A stretch of 39,310 nt of DNA from an uncultured Oscillospiraceae bacterium (GTDB lineage: Bacteria; Bacillota; Clostridia; Oscillospirales; Oscillospiraceae). Location: assembly GCA_947624385.1 (NCBI GenBank), contig CANQJZ010000022.1, positions 1-39,310 of the forward strand, read 5' to 3'. The notes beneath the pieces were generated by a model that was not told the DNA's origin, did not search any database, and saw nothing but the letters and a program-made list of their open reading frames with translations. Shown here one piece after another: positions 38,141 to 39,310 of this stretch. Position 1 is the first letter of the stretch; each line of letters opens with the position of its first letter. The position numbers and the translations under genes are program-made.

Positions 38141-39310
38141 TCAATAGCCCTCGTAGAGGGCCTGCAGACTGTCCTGGCGCACGGCCTTGGCGCCGTCCTT
38201 CACGCTCCGGCCGTAGGGGAAGGCCACATAGTCCTCCACCGTCAGGCCGTCCAGAACTTCGGTGGCCCAGCCGTTGTAGCTCTTGCCGGTGACAAGATAG
38301 CGCTTTTCCAGAAGGCCGTCGGCGTTTTCCGCGTAGACATAGCTGCGGCCGTTCTCCGTGCGGAGAAATTCGTTTTCCAGGTAGAAGGTCTTTTTGCCCT
38401 GCTCGGCGCTGTCGTCCGAGACGGCGGTGGCCAGGTCGATGGTGACGCTGTAATTCTCCCGCAGGGGCGCGTCCTCGCTCACCGAGACGGTGAAGGGGTA
38501 CAATGTCACACGGCTGTTGCGGCCGTCGGTGCTGAACCAGTAGCGGTCGCTGCTGACGGGGTAGTTGTCGATGCTGGTGACGGTGCCGTCCAGCTCCGCG
38601 CCGCTCATCCAGTCGGATATCTTCACCGTGTCGCCCACGGAAATGCTGGCCAGCTCAAACTCGCCCATGGCGGCCTTGATGATGTATCCGCCGCCGCCGG
38701 AGATAAGGGCCACAGGGCTCCCCTCGGCCAGGGCGTCCTCCGGGGTGCGCAGGGTCTTGACCACGCCCGGTACCTCGCAAAGGACCTCGCCGTTGGACAG
38801 CTCGAACTCGATCTGCTTCAGCTCCTGCTCCGCCAGCTTCAGCTGGGTGGTCAGGTCCGTGATCTGCTGCTGGGCCTCCAGCTTCATGCGGTTGATCTCC
38901 TCCAGGGGGTAGAACTCGCCGCCGCCGTAGAAGGGGATGTCCACCGGCTCATCTTCCCGGAGGTTCAGGGGCGTGTACACCGGCTCCAAAACCTGGAATA
39001 TCCACGTGCTGACCGGGTTGCCGTCCTCGTCCCAGCCGGCGGGCAGGGCGCGGAACGCAATCTCAAAGGCGGACAAAATGTCCCCGTTCAGGGCGTCGTG
39101 GTCCCGCAGCTCAAAGACCATGTACACCGTGCCCAGGTCGAAATAGGGGGACATGCGCTCACCGGATGAGCGCGGCGCCGGCGCGTACAGTCTGCCGATC
39201 GACGCCGCTCCGGTCGGCTCGTCCGGTACGACAGGCACCTCCGTGGCGACGGGCACCTCCGTGGCGACGGGCACCTCCGTGGCGACGGGCACCTCCGTGG
39301 CGACGGGCAC
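38141..39310 (-). CDS. Membrane-fusion (HlyD/RND-like) adaptor, C-terminal part
   Basis: The last 390 or so residues of a periplasmic-adaptor-type protein associated with the downstream MacB-type permease; the N-terminus is outside the window. A helical stretch (EEINRMKLEAQQQITDLTTQ, about residues 134-155 as numbered here) is the coiled-coil hairpin arm. It is followed by a lipoyl-type half (GEVLCEVPGVVKTL), a beta-barrel region (GDTVKISDWMSGAELDGTVT) and a membrane-proximal part (YVYAENADGLLEKRYLVTG). The visible N-terminal portion consists of four VPVATE repeats in a presumably extended linker. Gram-positive adaptors of this kind help efflux of peptides, antibiotics or metals; the substrate is unknown. 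Confidence 0.83.
   Translation of the reverse strand: MPVATEVPVATEVPVATEVPVATEVPVVPDEPTGAASIGRLYAPAPRSSGERMSPYFDLGTVYMVFELRDHDALNGDILSAFEIAFRALPAGWDEDGNPVSTWIFQVLEPVYTPLNLREDEPVDIPFYGGGEFYPLEEINRMKLEAQQQITDLTTQLKLAEQELKQIEFELSNGEVLCEVPGVVKTLRTPEDALAEGSPVALISGGGGYIIKAAMGEFELASISVGDTVKISDWMSGAELDGTVTSIDNYPVSSDRYWFSTDGRNSRVTLYPFTVSVSEDAPLRENYSVTIDLATAVSDDSAEQGKKTFYLENEFLRTENGRSYVYAENADGLLEKRYLVTGKSYNGWATEVLDGLTVEDYVAFPYGRSVKDGAKAVRQDSLQALYEGY
39239..39310 (-). repeat. 18-bp tandem repeat coding VPVATE
   Basis: Four perfect 18-bp copies (CTCCGTGGCGACGGGCAC on the plus strand), at 39239, 39257, 39275 and 39293, run to the window edge. A degenerate fifth unit lies to the left. They encode VPVATE units in the adaptor gene. 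More copies may exist beyond the edge. Confidence 0.95.

Overview
The window looks like chromosomal DNA from a GC-rich, low-motility Gram-positive of class Clostridia, most likely the Oscillospiraceae/Ruminococcaceae area. This is judged from protein resemblance and gene order only. Supporting signs are AGGAGG-type ribosome sites, a YlmC/YmxH sporulation-type protein, HPr kinase, the YlxM-Ffh pair, the YmfF/YmfH peptidase pair, and sigma-A promoters that closely match TTGACA-17-TATAAT. I see no phage, plasmid, CRISPR, rRNA or tRNA gene. Most genes are core housekeeping genes.

Layout. 1-563: start of rpsB with a structured leader, and ylmC, both on the minus strand. 600-1640: repeats, a small hypothetical gene divergent from an XRE regulator, and more repeats. 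1652-5601 (minus): a coiled-coil hypothetical, lgt, and two M16 peptidase-family proteins in an overlapping operon. 5806-12696 (minus): a 2296-residue cyclic beta-1,2-glucan synthase-like protein, preceded by a small secreted protein. 13510-16274 (plus): ylxM-ffh-rpsP-khpA-rimM, which stops without trmD. 16568-17256 (plus): three tandem paralogous peptides with a double-glycine leader-like N-terminus and a four-cysteine zinc-ribbon-like body. 17301-18422 (minus): a CmpB-type membrane protein and rpmB. 18611-27946 (plus): hprK-murB-rapZ-whiA-dnaE-hflX-yigZ. 28318-32429 (plus): dgt-dnaG-rpoD. 32550-34082 (minus): a MATE transporter. 34237-36594 (plus): plsC, an unknown membrane protein and an Mrp-type Fe-S carrier. 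36860-39310 (minus): a MacB-type permease and a truncated membrane-fusion adaptor.

The most striking non-coding content is a family of roughly 105-145 bp nested-palindrome elements. There are about ten copies in both orientations, at 612, 1345, 1514, 5677, 16315, 19563, 21485, 27974, 29358 and 36608. They lie only between genes, often inside apparent operons, and two of them carry an almost identical 109 bp two-hairpin module. At least one copy seems to supply the Shine-Dalgarno sequence of the next gene (whiA). The most interesting coding oddity is the tandem peptide cluster at 16568-17256.

Functional themes: translation and secretion (rpsB, ffh, rpsP, khpA, rimM, rpmB, hflX, lgt), replication and transcription (dnaE, dnaG, rpoD, dgt), envelope (murB, lgt, plsC, glucan synthase, MATE and MacB-type export) and carbon/cell-wall regulation (hprK, rapZ, whiA). 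All function assignments rest on motif recognition by eye; no database search was run.
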